A stretch of 64,000 nucleotides of DNA from Ciona intestinalis. Its lineage: Eukaryota > Chordata > Ascidiacea > Phlebobranchia > Cionidae. Location: contig NC_020166.2 in the NCBI RefSeq assembly GCF_000224145.3, positions 186,051 to 250,050 of the forward strand, read 5' to 3'. The stretch's first letter is position 1; every line of letters starts with the position of its first letter. The position numbers and the translations under genes are program-made. The notes under the pieces are model-generated. The model searched no databases. It was not told the DNA's origin and saw only the letters and a program-made list of their open reading frames with translations. Positions 23,668-36,000 of the stretch are shown here, in pieces.

Positions 23668-24168
23668 AGGAGGAATGTGATGTGATATTATTCACTATGT
23701 TGCAAATGCATTGAGTTGGTGGCCAAGAGGTGTATGTAAAATCATTCTAACAAACTTCACACAAGTATTATGTTGGTACCAGTAACATTAAGCACCAGAT
23801 ACTGAACAGCTGCATTCATATCTCCCCCCCCCCCATTACTTTTGCTTTGGTTACATCTAATGTATAATTCTGCCTGCTTTTGTTAATTTTGGTTGCGCAG
23901 TACTTTTTCTTTGCATTTAATGCATAACCTTTTTCATTCTGGCTGCTCTTTGGAAAAATTAGAACCAATACAACAAAAATAAAGTGAAAATAAAATAAGT
24001 CCGTTTTTACTAAAACTGAAGTTGAAAAAGCGATCAATTTTATAACAGCATAAGCACAAAGATATTAACGTGTATTGAACAGCAATAGATACCGATATAA
24101 TAACATTACATGGGGTTGGAGCTTCTCCAGAATACAACAATTTTATTTGATTATTTATGAAGCATTAG
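23668..24168. other. Convergent 3' ends of PUF60 and Elongin C
   Basis: A plus-strand AATAAA at 23978-23983 lies about 310 bp after the PUF60 stop. The minus-strand AATAAA (TTTATT at 24142-24147) lies about 22 bp after the Elongin C stop. Their 3' ends therefore face each other with little or no spacer. A C-run sits at 23825-23834. Confidence 0.55.
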
Positions 24169-25768
24169 TTAACAGTCTAGAAAATTTGCCGCCATCAGCA
24201 ACTCCAGGGCAATCTCAGGGGTGATGCAAAACTCTGGAATCTCAGTTGAGCTGTTAGTGTATCTGACTTTGTAGATGAAATACTGGCACACCTTAGCAAG
24301 CACATGGGACCTTTGGGAAAAGTAATGTGACAGATATTTGAGACAATAAGTAAATCAATGTTATCAATAAAAAGTTATAAATGTATATGATAATAGGTTA
24401 ATCACTTTTATTTGTAGTTTCAATTACATTAGCGAAGATTTAAAAATATTTAAAAGAAAGGACAGAATATGGCGACAAAACAACAGTGGCTAAAACCAGT
24501 CATTGTTAAAAACATATTTAGTTCGAAAAAGCGTGGTCGCTGAAACTATTTTATTGCATGGTATTGGTAATAATTGGTAACTCCTAATCGGGCACGAGGT
24601 GTATGAAACAAAACACTCGTGTTATAAAGACCGCTGCTTATGGCCACGCAAGAATAAAGCAAGTTACATTCATCAAAAGACTAATTTTGTCTTTTATCAC
24701 TAATCAAATTCCTACTCACGGTATTTCTCTAAAAGTCACTTCGTTTGTTTCATTTTCTGCAAACTGTCCTGGGCCGCTCAACATTGATTTGATAGTTCCA
24801 GAGGTCAGTGCATAATCTCGCTTTACAATAAACTTGTGGCCGTCAGATGAAACAAGACGAACGTACATCGAGTCTGCTCCTTCACATCCACCATAATCTT
24901 CTTCTAAAGGTTAAATCAAGAAAAGATTAGAAATGTAACGTATTTATCCTCGCATGGAGGGGCATTGACAGTAGTTATAACATGGGTGTTCTGTTTACAC
25001 TTCGTGCTTGCTAATTTACCACGTATGTAACTTATTTATCCTCGCATGACGGGGCAAAGATAGTCCTTATAACACAGGTGTTCTGTTTCATACGCCTCAT
25101 GCCTGCTTGCGAGTTACTACGTATGTAACCTATTTATCCTCGCATGGCAACGACAGTCATTATAACACGGGTGTTCTGTTCCATACACCTTCTGTCCGCT
25201 TACAAGTTACCAAGTATGTAACTTTATTCGCATATGTTTTATGTTTGGATGGAAATTTGGACAACAATAAGTGAACATTTGGACAGAACAGATGCTAAGT
25301 GTCTGGGCCCAATATGGTAGCAGAGACAAGCCTTGAACCTGTAACCTTAAGTTTTATGGTATATTAAAGCATTGTGCAGCTGACTTGTTTATCCATGAGT
25401 CAACGGATAAATAGGTTCAACCACCTTCTATTAAAGGTGTGATTGGTGCATCCCACAAAAAGCACTAGTGAAGAATCTTCCAGTACGTTTTACAGGCTAT
25501 TAGGCTAATGGAAAGTGTTAGAGGTTGGTAGTAAGGTATTAGTAGTTATAGGAGTTAGTGGTTAGGGGTTGGTGGTGCTAGTGAAGAAACTTCCCCCCCA
25601 CCTTTGCTAACCACTAACCCCTAGGTTAGGGGGTTAGGTGTTAATGGTTAGGGGTTATAGGGGTTAGTGGTTAGCAAATACGGTGAGGGGGAAGACTCTT
25701 CACTAGCACCGAAACTTATGTTATTTATTTACAATAATATAAACTTTACCTTGTTTGTCTTCTGCCAT
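24169..25768 (-). CDS. ELOC: Elongin C, complete
   Basis: Small BTB/POZ-fold adaptor. In this family it pairs with Elongin B and binds BC-box proteins such as VHL and SOCS in cullin-RING ubiquitin ligases, and it is part of the elongin transcription complex. Minus-strand exons: 25750-25768, 24720-24903, 24169-24310; 345 nt, 114 aa, against 112 in human. Phases 1 and 2 are consistent. After a short lineage-variable N-terminus (MAEDKQ) the protein is highly conserved: [57 protein letters not shown] and the terminal [10 protein letters not shown]. It is convergent with PUF60 and divergent from the ATAD2-type gene. The identification is firm. Confidence 0.97.
24570..24672 (+). repeat. Single SINE-tail unit
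   Basis: One tail unit (gtaactcctaatcgggcacg ... caagaataaagcaag) in the second Elongin C intron. Confidence 0.75.
24945..25345 (-). mobile_element. SINE tail array with decayed body, minus strand
   Basis: Three reverse tail units (24945-25225) followed by a very diverged body up to 'ggtagcagagacaagccttg', in the first Elongin C intron. Confidence 0.75.
25462..25712. mobile_element. Foldback element with CACTAGTGAAGAATCTTCC ends
   Basis: Left end 'cactagtgaagaatcttcc' and right end 'gaagactcttcactagca' are inverted. The interior contains 'ttagtggttaggggtt' runs and their reverse complements around 25600-25670, so the unit can fold on itself. Related pieces lie at 35165-35280 and 35495-35605. 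Confidence 0.65.
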
Positions 25769-27004
25769 TTAAAAATGCCGACGATTTATTGAAGTAGGAA
25801 AGACAGAACAAGTAAAATAAAATTGACAAACTGCGTCACTATGCTGTTATCAAAACACTAACGCCGCCTTGTGAGAATATAAAAAATCGGTCGTTACCCT
25901 GCTTTGTAACCTGTGGTCTCTTTGAATTAAAACTATTTTCGTTTCGAAAGCTTTCTTAACGTCATGATAAATGTACGACAAAAATAATATAATGTAAATT
26001 GTTTAATAATCTAATCCCAGTTTGTAATATTTATTATATTTGTTTTAAAATTTAGATTGCGCGCAATTTATAATCCAACTAACGTGCCTACTTATATTTA
26101 GAAACACTTTGGCGTCATTCTGACAATGGGAGTTCGGAGTAGTTGAGTTATTGAAGATAAAATGTGAAAAATCGGTTATTAATATATGTTTATTAGTTAT
26201 TATACAGTGCAGATTAAGCATATACATTGCATAAACATAAAAAAGTTGTAATGCAAAAACTGAAGGCTTTTTATTTTTTTAATCGTCTATTTCGTTTTCC
26301 CCTAAATTGCATCACATGTAGTATATATAGAGAAATGTAAAATATCCCATTTAATTTGGTTGGATATTTTATTTTTTACAAAGCATTTTGGCTGTTACTA
26401 TATAAAGTTCTATCATTTTATACTCTCATAAAATTGGGCAAAAATTTGGTCGAGAAAGTTTTGCTAAACTTTCTTATTTAATATTTCGGTCGCTACAATA
26501 ATCAATAATAAAGTCAAAAAACATTGGCTTGACTATTTAGTCATATTTTCTTTAAAACAAATGTAGCATATTTATATTTTTTAACCTAAACTTTCATATT
26601 GTTTCATTTCCTAATTTACTCCGTCATTACTTTGATTTTGAATGACTTTCGTTACCTATCTGACCTCTTTTCGCTCTTGTAAACTTTTTGGTCTTTAGGC
26701 CTTAGAGATAAAATTTTATTTAAAGAAATCTGTATAATGTTTATCTTGCCAGAAAAATAAACGAATTAAAAAATAATGTAGCATATAGGCCTATCGCCTA
26801 TATATTCATATTTTCAACTTAATGTGTTTTTACTAATAACGTTTTTACTTTATTTTTCTTTAAATTTTATTGTTCCTGTTTGTCTGTTTCTGATGATAAA
26901 GGAGTCTCCATATAATGTTTTCACCTATCTTGCCAGGACCCATAAGCCTTATAGATTTAAGGCAACCCCCACACAATGCAATATACGCATGCTGATAAAT
27001 AACC
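25769..27004. other. Divergent intergenic region, Elongin C / ATAD2-type gene
   Basis: About 1.2 kb of AT-rich unique sequence between two divergent start codons, so it must hold both promoters. No clear TATA box, repeat or additional gene was recognised, although it is notably free of the repeats that fill the rest of the window. Confidence 0.5.
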
Positions 27005-30000
27005 ATGGTTTCAACAAGAAGTGGAAGTTCCGTCAAAAAGTCGCCCAAGTCTCCGACCCTCGAGCCCCGTCATTCCACACGGAGACACAAACTAATAGAA
27101 GACGACTCAAATGATGACGAATCAGACTTTCTTTCCTTAAAATCATCAAAAAAAGAGGTGAATATTTTGTACCAAAAGTCAAATATCATATTTTGTGTAG
27201 CATTTAGGTGCATAAACAGGTTTTTTTATTTTAACTTTCAAATTCACTGAAAATCGTTTCAGTTTTTAAACCATAATTTAATAGTTACAGTACAAATTTC
27301 ATAGTTACATTACAGTATGTTTCAAGAAATTTACTTTTTTGTTAATTTTCCTTCTAAAACTATATTTAGTAAGCACTGGGAAGTAACCTCAAGCAACATA
27401 TTGATATCTTTTTCAGTTTCTCTCTGTTGAGTTTTCACACGATACACCCAAGTCTCTCTACAATGACAGTCCTGTGCTTAAACGACCATCTCGACGCAGA
27501 GAACCATCAAGGTAGTAACATTTCTATATTTACAACATAAACAGAAGGTACAGGAATCTAACACTTGCTGGAAAAATTATAACTAACGGTCATAAACCCT
27601 AAACAAGGGTGGGAAAAAGTTAGCAGGGTGGGACGACATTTCCAATAATTTTCGACACTGCATTAATCAGTACACAATGAAACCAAATTTGGCGCGTATA
27701 CTACTGGTATTGGTTTCTACATTTATAGCTTTAAAACAGTAGCCATACACCAGCCAAAAGCCCTGAACAAACAGATAGACCTACTGGTAATCCGTTACCT
27801 TTTTTATCAAAACATTCCAGAAAGTGCCTGCAAAATGGGACTGTATTATTTTTTTTTTTTTTTTGGTTTTTAGGCTTTTTTTATTAAAATTCGCCTCGTT
27901 AATTTCACATCTTTGACAAGTAAGCCTATAACTTGTTTCAGTTTGTTTTGCAGCAATTTTTCAAAAAATAATTTCATTCTATATTTTACAATTGAATTGT
28001 TTGTTTTTTAATTTAAGGAGTTTCTGTGTTTTTTATGCATTTTTTTGCCTTAATTATAGTAGGGTGGGGAAGGCGGGACACCTTTAACACAAAATATCCA
28101 AATATCCTGATCGTGTTTTAAACAAATACTAACGGTCTATGGCAGTCGTGAGGATAGGATTATAATTCTTTGAAAGTTCTTTATTTACCAACAAATGGGA
28201 TGAGAAAATAGACTGAAAAGGCGTCCCATTTTCCCCACATTACTATATATTTGTATCTCCACAGACACCTGAATGATGAAGAGGAGTATTTATCCAAAGT
28301 TGAAAGACAGAAAAGGAATCACACCAGGTATTCCATAACTCAGTGGTTCTTAGACTTTGTACATTTTAACTTTGTCCCACTTATTAAGAGTAAATACAGT
28401 CAACCCCATTAATCGGGCAAGTTCCGATGTGGTCCGATTAAACTGGATTGGCTTTAAAATGCGACTTCGCAAGGCTCAAAATTGATTATTTTACATCAAT
28501 TACATTTGGTTTGTTTCATTGGTGATAATTTCTTAACCCAGTTGTTCATAAACTTTTCTTCAAGTGTACCATGTTATATTTAAACAGTGTCCCACTTATT
28601 TAAAAAACAACAATGCAACTGTACACAATACCCACTTATTTAGAAATTTATTTAAAACATTATTTATTCAGAGCATACATCACATTTTCTTCAAGCAATA
28701 ACACATTTTTTTAAGTAATAACAAATTTTCTTCAAGTAATAACAAATTTTTTAAAGTAATAAAACTAATAACACATTTTCTTCAAGTAATAACAGATTTT
28801 TTCAAGTAATAGCAATTTATTTTAAAGTAATAAAACTAATAGCACATTTTCTTTAAGTAATAACAGATTTTTTCAAGTAAAACACAATATCTGTTTTTGA
28901 CCACTTTTCTCTCCTCCCAGGTCTTTGTTCTCCCTCGGTCTTGAAGATGAAGGAAGCTCTTGTGAGGAAGATGGGATTGGGTCTCTCGCTGCATCATCAA
29001 GAGCACGAACATCTTCCAGGGGTAAGATGGGTTTGCAACATTTTATTACTTGGTCTTATTCGTGCACTCAACTTTCATCTGCATGTAGTTTAAGCCAACA
29101 ACATCGTACAGCGATTGGTTCCTCCTTTCCCTTACAGCTTGAGTTCCATTAAAAATTGCTACATGAAAGGCTTACTTTTCGCAATGTATTCTCTCATATA
29201 CTTTAAGTTTATCCTCTGTATTTAAGTCCTAACACACATGAGCAGTTGTTTTAAAATAATATTTCTTTGGTTGCTTTAATGTTATCTGTCCTTGTGAGTT
29301 GTGGTTTAGGGAAAGTACCATTTAGGGAGTCCCCATTTAATACAGATATTATAGAAAGTGCATTTAATGAACTATGTGTCTGCCTGACAAAATGCATTGA
29401 AGTTTTACACTTAAATTTAAGTTATCCTTTAACAACGTATGGAAATTATTATTGCAATTTTCTCATAGTTAATTTAATAACATAAATAAACTAATATATA
29501 TAGGCCATTTTATGTCCTGGTAAATGGTAATTAAAAAATAACTTTTGCAACTTTTAAATTTTTTTTCCCAACCATTTAAGATTTTTTATATTAATTTTTT
29601 GATTTTTCATAAACAAATTTTATTTCAGATAAAAATTTCCCGAACATGTTGCTACGACGAGGAATTAACGGCGAAAATCAAGTTGATAGAAACGAGATAA
29701 AGTAAGATTATTATGGGTTAAATATTGGTATTCGATATGGATCACATGACATATTACTAAGTTTGTTTAAAATTTTCACCAAAAAATGTCTTTATTGGTG
29801 AGTGACTTCTTCAGCTTGCCAATAGAAGCCTGTCTCATTACGCTCACATCGCATTTAAATAGCTTTATGGTTTAATGTAATATTATGTATAGTTGTTTTT
29901 GAACTTTATAGAGATATTCAATAATTAGTAACGTTAAAATATTATATAGTTAAACCCATATTTGACAAGCGTTAACCGCGTTCTTGGGTATTTAATTGGG

Positions 30001-33000
30001 TAAACCCCCTGTGATTCCCCTTAATGTCTACCAAAGTTGCCTATATGAGCTCAATTGAGTAGCTCTAAGTATTCACTTAAACACAGGTTCATATTTAGCA
30101 GTGTTAAAGGGAATATAGTTATAATGCACAGTTGTTAAACATTAGAAACCTTATTTAATGGGACAACTGTCTCTGGTTGCCCCTTAAGCTCCTGTTTACC
30201 ATAAAATAACATTGTGGCGACTGAAACTTAGTCGGTCACATTCGGTTATTGCGTAATTACTGTCACGTATTATTTGCCTTCGTCATTGCGTAATTACCGA
30301 CACTACCTTCTTCTGTTACCGAACTCTCTCAATTGCCTTTTTCTCACTGTTGTCGTTTTCGCACACAAAAGTGTGAAGTCTAACCGTTCTAATAATAACT
30401 ATCTTGGACTCAACATCGCTACAATCACTAGCGATTGTGACCGACTAAGTTTCAGTCGCCACAACATGAATGTTCACCACTGTCCACTATGGCTGTAAGC
30501 TTTACTATCTTGTCCTATGTGTTCAAATTATTAAAAAAAACACAGTTCAATAATCAGCAATGTTAAAATTTTTAAGTTGAACCCACAGTTGTCAAACATT
30601 AACTGCATTTATTAGTTGTTTACATGGGGTTGCATATAAATGTATGCTACTATGCCGTTAAGGTACTTTCATTATCTTTCCCAATGTGTATACACAGTTT
30701 AATAATAAGTAGAGTTAAATATTATAAACCATTTGTTTCCTAGATATCGTGAACGTGCACGCAGCCAAAGTAAGGAACACGTTAACCCTGAATTGCGGAG
30801 TTTATTAAAAGCACAAGGAAAAGACCCGGCAAGTGCTTTGGTACGTAACCATGTTATAATATATATATATATATTACTATTTAAGTTAAGGTAAAATTTA
30901 ACCTAAATATAAATATAGTAAAATTGTAAACTTGCCATATTATATTATTAGGCTGATTGATTTAGGTTGGGTTTGCCAAATTTTCAAAGTTGATTTGTTG
31001 CATTTTGTATACCATGTTATAATATTACAAATACTACTGGTAAGTATGTGTTTATATATGAATAAATAGAATTTTTTTTATTAATTTTGTAAAAAAAATA
31101 AAAAACGCTGAAAAGATAGAATGTCAAAAACTTCCCTTTCTTCCAGAATTCGAGCCAACCCGATATTTACAGTTCGATAAAATCTCGCCATCGTCTACGT
31201 CGGCCCCGTGTTTTTTACGGAGATTACGAGTTTGCTACTTCTTCCTCCCAGTCGAGGTTGGAGGATGATCCAAATACCTCCACGGAGGTTGGGGATCTGG
31301 GAAGTGATCCCAAAGAGCAAGACCTTCATCAAAGTAAGGAAAAAAAATTTTAAAAAGTGAAAAAAAAGTTGCATAAAAATTTTGTGTGGGAAATTTTTTT
31401 CTAAATAGAGTATTATACAGAATACTCTAATTTATGCGAAATGCCAAATACAAGGTTAAGTTTTTTAGTATTTGTTTAGGTAATGTATAATCTCTATTTA
31501 ATTTCACCTAAATAGAGTTTTTATAATTTATACAAAATGCAAAAGTTTGGAAATATGCCAAAGTTCAGGATTTTTGTCAAAGTAAAAAAAACAAATTACT
31601 TTTTTTTACAATAATTTTAATATTAAAACCTCGATTTCACCTAAAAAGTGTGTAGCTTCTAAAGACTGAAAAGGCCTGATTAAAAAAAACAATGTTACCT
31701 AAAATTTTATTTGAGGATTTTTTCTTAAATAGAGTATTATACAGTACTCTAATTTATGCGAAATGCCAAAGAGAAGTTTTTTTTTATAATAATGTAACTT
31801 GAATTTCACCTAAAAAGTGTGTAGCTTTTAAAGGCTGAAAAGGCCTGCATATTCTGCCACCCTATTTTTAGTGCTTATAATCTACCGCCAAATGGGACGA
31901 GAAAAAGGATGAAAATACATCCCATCTTACCCCACCCTACCATATGTTACATATCCCATCTTACCCCACCCTGCCATGGGTTACATGTCCCATCTTACCC
32001 CACTTTGTAATCTTTTCATCCTCCGTTCCCACCAGATGATGTTGTTGAAGACGAAGACGACTTGGACGACGACAACGAAGTCCCGTATCGAAGATATTCC
32101 TTGAGAACAAAGAGAGCACAACCTCACAGGCTTAATTACGGTAAAAAATTGTAACTAAAAATTTAAACTTATTTTTTAGCACACCTTATGGTATGAACTG
32201 TTTTATTAAATATATTAGTTTGGCAAGTTTGCCTTATCAATCTAAATGCTACTGTTTAAATACTCTAACCTAACACAGCCTCAAATCTGGTTTTCAAACC
32301 ATTTTTTATCCATAATTCAGACTGTATTCTTAATGTTATGTCACTGTTTGAATACTCTGCCAACACAGGCTCAATTACGGTAAACAAATTGTTATTTTAA
32401 CTGAAAGACGGGACATCTTTATCACATAATACCCAAATATCGTGTTTTAAACAATCAACAAGGGTCTATGGAAGTCGTGAGGATAAAGTTTAATAATTCT
32501 TTGATTGTTCTTTGTTTACCACCAAATTAGACGGGAAATTAGAATAAAAAGGTCTCACGTCTTATATAAGAAGATGTCGGTGGCAGTGCCACGGACTTAA
32601 ATTCTTATAGCTGTATTCATTGTTGCCATTTGCCACCGTAAATTTCGAGGTCCAATCATGGCTCCAAATTTACAATAATTATGTTACAGAATTGATCCGA
32701 CAGCCTCGGAGAAACCAACGTACAATGTTCGACCAACTTCCAAGGTCTCCAGTGAGGAGGAAGAGAGTTTTCAACCAAGATCAACATAATCCAACATCAC
32801 CGTATCAGAGCAGACACAGGAGGACTAATTCTCAGGTTTTGATAAATTTTCATTCATTTATCCTTGTGTTGCATGGTAACAAGTTACCACGTATGTAACT
32901 TATTTATCCTCGCATGGCGGGGCAATGACAGTCGTTATAACACGGGTGTTCTGTTTCATACACCTCGTGCCAGCTTACAAGTTACCATGAATGTAACTTA

Positions 33001-36000
33001 TTTATCCTCGCATGGCGGGACAACGACAGTCGTTATAACACGGGTGTTCTGTTTCATACACCTTGTGCCCGCTTACTAGTTACCACGTATGCAACTTATT
33101 TATCCTCGCATGGCGGGACAACGACAGTCGTTATAGCACGGGTGTTCTGTTTCATACACCTCATGCCCCTTTACTAGTTACCACATATGTAACTTATTTA
33201 TTTTCGTATGGCGGGGCAACAACAGTCGTTATAACGCGGGTGTTCTGTTTCATAAACCTCGTGCCCGCTAATCTTGTCAGAAATTTGACACAAATCACTG
33301 TGCATACTGTTAACTGTTAAGGATCGCAGAAAATTTTTAAAGATTAAAAAAGGCTGAAAGCAAAAAGTTTGCGAAGCCTTGATGCTGGTTATTATGAGTC
33401 AGTTATCTTAAAAAAGTTGTCAGCCAGCAGTTACCAAAAAAGCAAAACAAATAAAACATGAAACAAATGATTTGCCTTTTTCTAAACTTCCATATTAATT
33501 CAGGTGAAAATTTTAAAGGTAAAAATTTTGGAAGCTTTTACGCTTGTTATTATGAGTCAGTTTTTTTTTAAATGTCATGATATATTTTTTCTTCTGTAGC
33601 AAAAATATGATTTGTCTTCTTCTAATCTTTCATATTAATCCCAGGGAGCATCAAGCAGCGGTTCAACTTCGGCTTCCGATGACGAGAAGAAGTTTGAACG
33701 AAGAAAGAAAAGGAGCATGGCCAAAGCTAGGAACAAGTAAGTTCATATTATTATTTAACTACGTAAAAAAAATGCTAGTAAAGAATTCTTTTACACATTA
33801 TCTGCCAAACACTAACCTCAATGTAATAATGGACACTAAAATATATTATACAATTCTTATGTAAAAATATATATAGTAGGGTGGGGAAGATGGGACACCT
33901 TTTCCATAATATCCAAATATACGGATCGTGTTTTAATGCCGGTCCATGGGAGTCGTGAGGATATAGTTTTATAATTCTTGGAATGTTCTTTGTTTACTAC
34001 TAAATGGTACGAGAAAGTAGACTCAAAAAGTGTCCCATCTTCCCACACCCTACTGTATTATACAATTCCTATGTAAAATATATATTAATATTATACAATT
34101 GTTATGTAAACTATACAATTCCCAAATTACCCCCAGGTGCCTTCCCATGAACTTTTCCTCCAGTGAGCTTGCTACGCATGGGTTTGCGAGGGAACGAGAA
34201 AAAATCGGATCCTCGCTCGCTGATGTGGATCCAATGTCTCTCGATAAATCAGTGAGGAAACATAAACTTGTATTTTTAGCTTGGTTATGTCGTTATTTTT
34301 ACATTAATTGTGTCGATATTTTTTCTTTCAAATAACTAGTAAGCAAACATAGATAATTCAGTGAAAAAAACATTTGTTTTTTAGATTTAAATTATGTTGC
34401 CAGTTTTACATTAGGTAATATTGTTTTTACCTTAATTTTGTTTTGTTTTTTACAATAGGTATTAATGAGTAAACTTTTAACTTTAATTACTACCAATAAA
34501 AAAACAAAACGTTTTTTTTACTTTATTTAAGTTTTTTTTATTATTAATTAATAATTTTTAAACAACTCAACTTTAATTACAGTTATACTATTATTTAACT
34601 TGTTTTTGTTGAAAATTCCTTGAATTAATTTACTTTTTTTTTGTTAGAAAAGTGGGATCAGATCGCTATCATTAAAATTATTTTTATCCTCTTTCTTGCA
34701 CCTTACCCTACTACTGCATAACCTATTAAATCATTAAAATTAGAATTTTCTGCCGTATTTCATTAGAAAAATGAGGTTAAAGTATTTTAATTATTTAAAA
34801 TAAATGTATTTTTTCCATCCAGGTTAAGTTCTCGTCGATTGGCGGCCATAAACATCATATAAGGTCGCTGAAAGAGATGATCGTCTTCCCGTTAATTTAT
34901 CCGGAAGTGTTCACCAAGTTCAGCATTGCCCCACCAAGGTAATGTTTTGTTTTAAAATAAAAAGGAACAATCTTTTTAGGCAACTAACTTATACAACACT
35001 ACATTGGTAAAACTATACGTTAGTTAGTATGAAAGAAAATGCTTAAAATGATACTACCTGAAAGGTTCAGTATTTCGCTCTAAAATAAGAAGGTCGTTGC
35101 TTTTGTAGGTAACAACTTATGTAGCACAAACTTTTATAAAACATAGATTATTAGTTGCTGTTGTTGAAACTAGTGAAGAATCTTCCAGTGCTTTATAGAT
35201 TACGCTGTGGAAAGTTTTATGGGTTAGTATTAGGGGTTAGTGGTTAACAGATAACATTGGGAAGGATTAAGTATGAGCTGCATGCAGGAAATGTATACAA
35301 TACCAACAAAACTGATATTTTGGTACAATGTGAAGATTAGGCTAGTGGAAAGTGTTACAGGTTGGTAATTAGGTGTTAGTAGTTAGTAATGTTTAGTTCT
35401 TGCTATAAGTCGCGACATTGATATAACCTGTCTGATAAAACTTAATAAGCTTCATAAAATGTAAAATAACATCAACAAAATGATATTTCTGGCACTAATG
35501 GAGAATCCTCTAGTACGGTACAGATTAGGCTGGTGGAAAGTGTTAGAAGTTGGTAGTTAGGGATAAGCAGATAAAGTAGTGAAAGGATTCTTCACTTACT
35601 CTAACATGTATTAAAAAAACTATAAGTCTCTTTGTAGGGGTTGCATCATGTTGTATTTTAGACTGTATTTAGCAGATACCGGTATGAAAAAGGCACTCGT
35701 GTTCCCCAAAGCGCGACGGGCTTGACGGGCTGCTACAAATTAGTACAAAACAAATTTATCAATGAGCAATACATTCTGACAGTTTCTTTCCGTAGTTTAC
35801 GAGAATCTTCCAACTTCATAAGCACTAGATCAGGGTTAGATTCGCGTTATTTATCCATGTTATTTCCCCACAGAGGTTGTTTATTCTATGGACCACCGGG
35901 CACAGGGAAGACACTGATGGCACGAGCGCTTGCAAATGAATGCTCAACTGATGACAAGAAAGTTGCTTTCTTTATGAGAAAGGGTGCGGACTGCTTGAGT

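Noticed and set aside
30274..30498. 74-codon open frame
   Set aside because: It lies inside the inverted-repeat element 30212-30464 and shows no protein features.
32864..33320. Long plus-strand open frames encoding [23 protein letters not shown] peptides (also near 37895-38122, 41370-41561, 23249-23467 and 7693-8207)
   Set aside because: They are translations of the 97-bp SINE-tail satellite. The peptide repeats with the DNA unit and appears wherever the repeat occurs, in either orientation.
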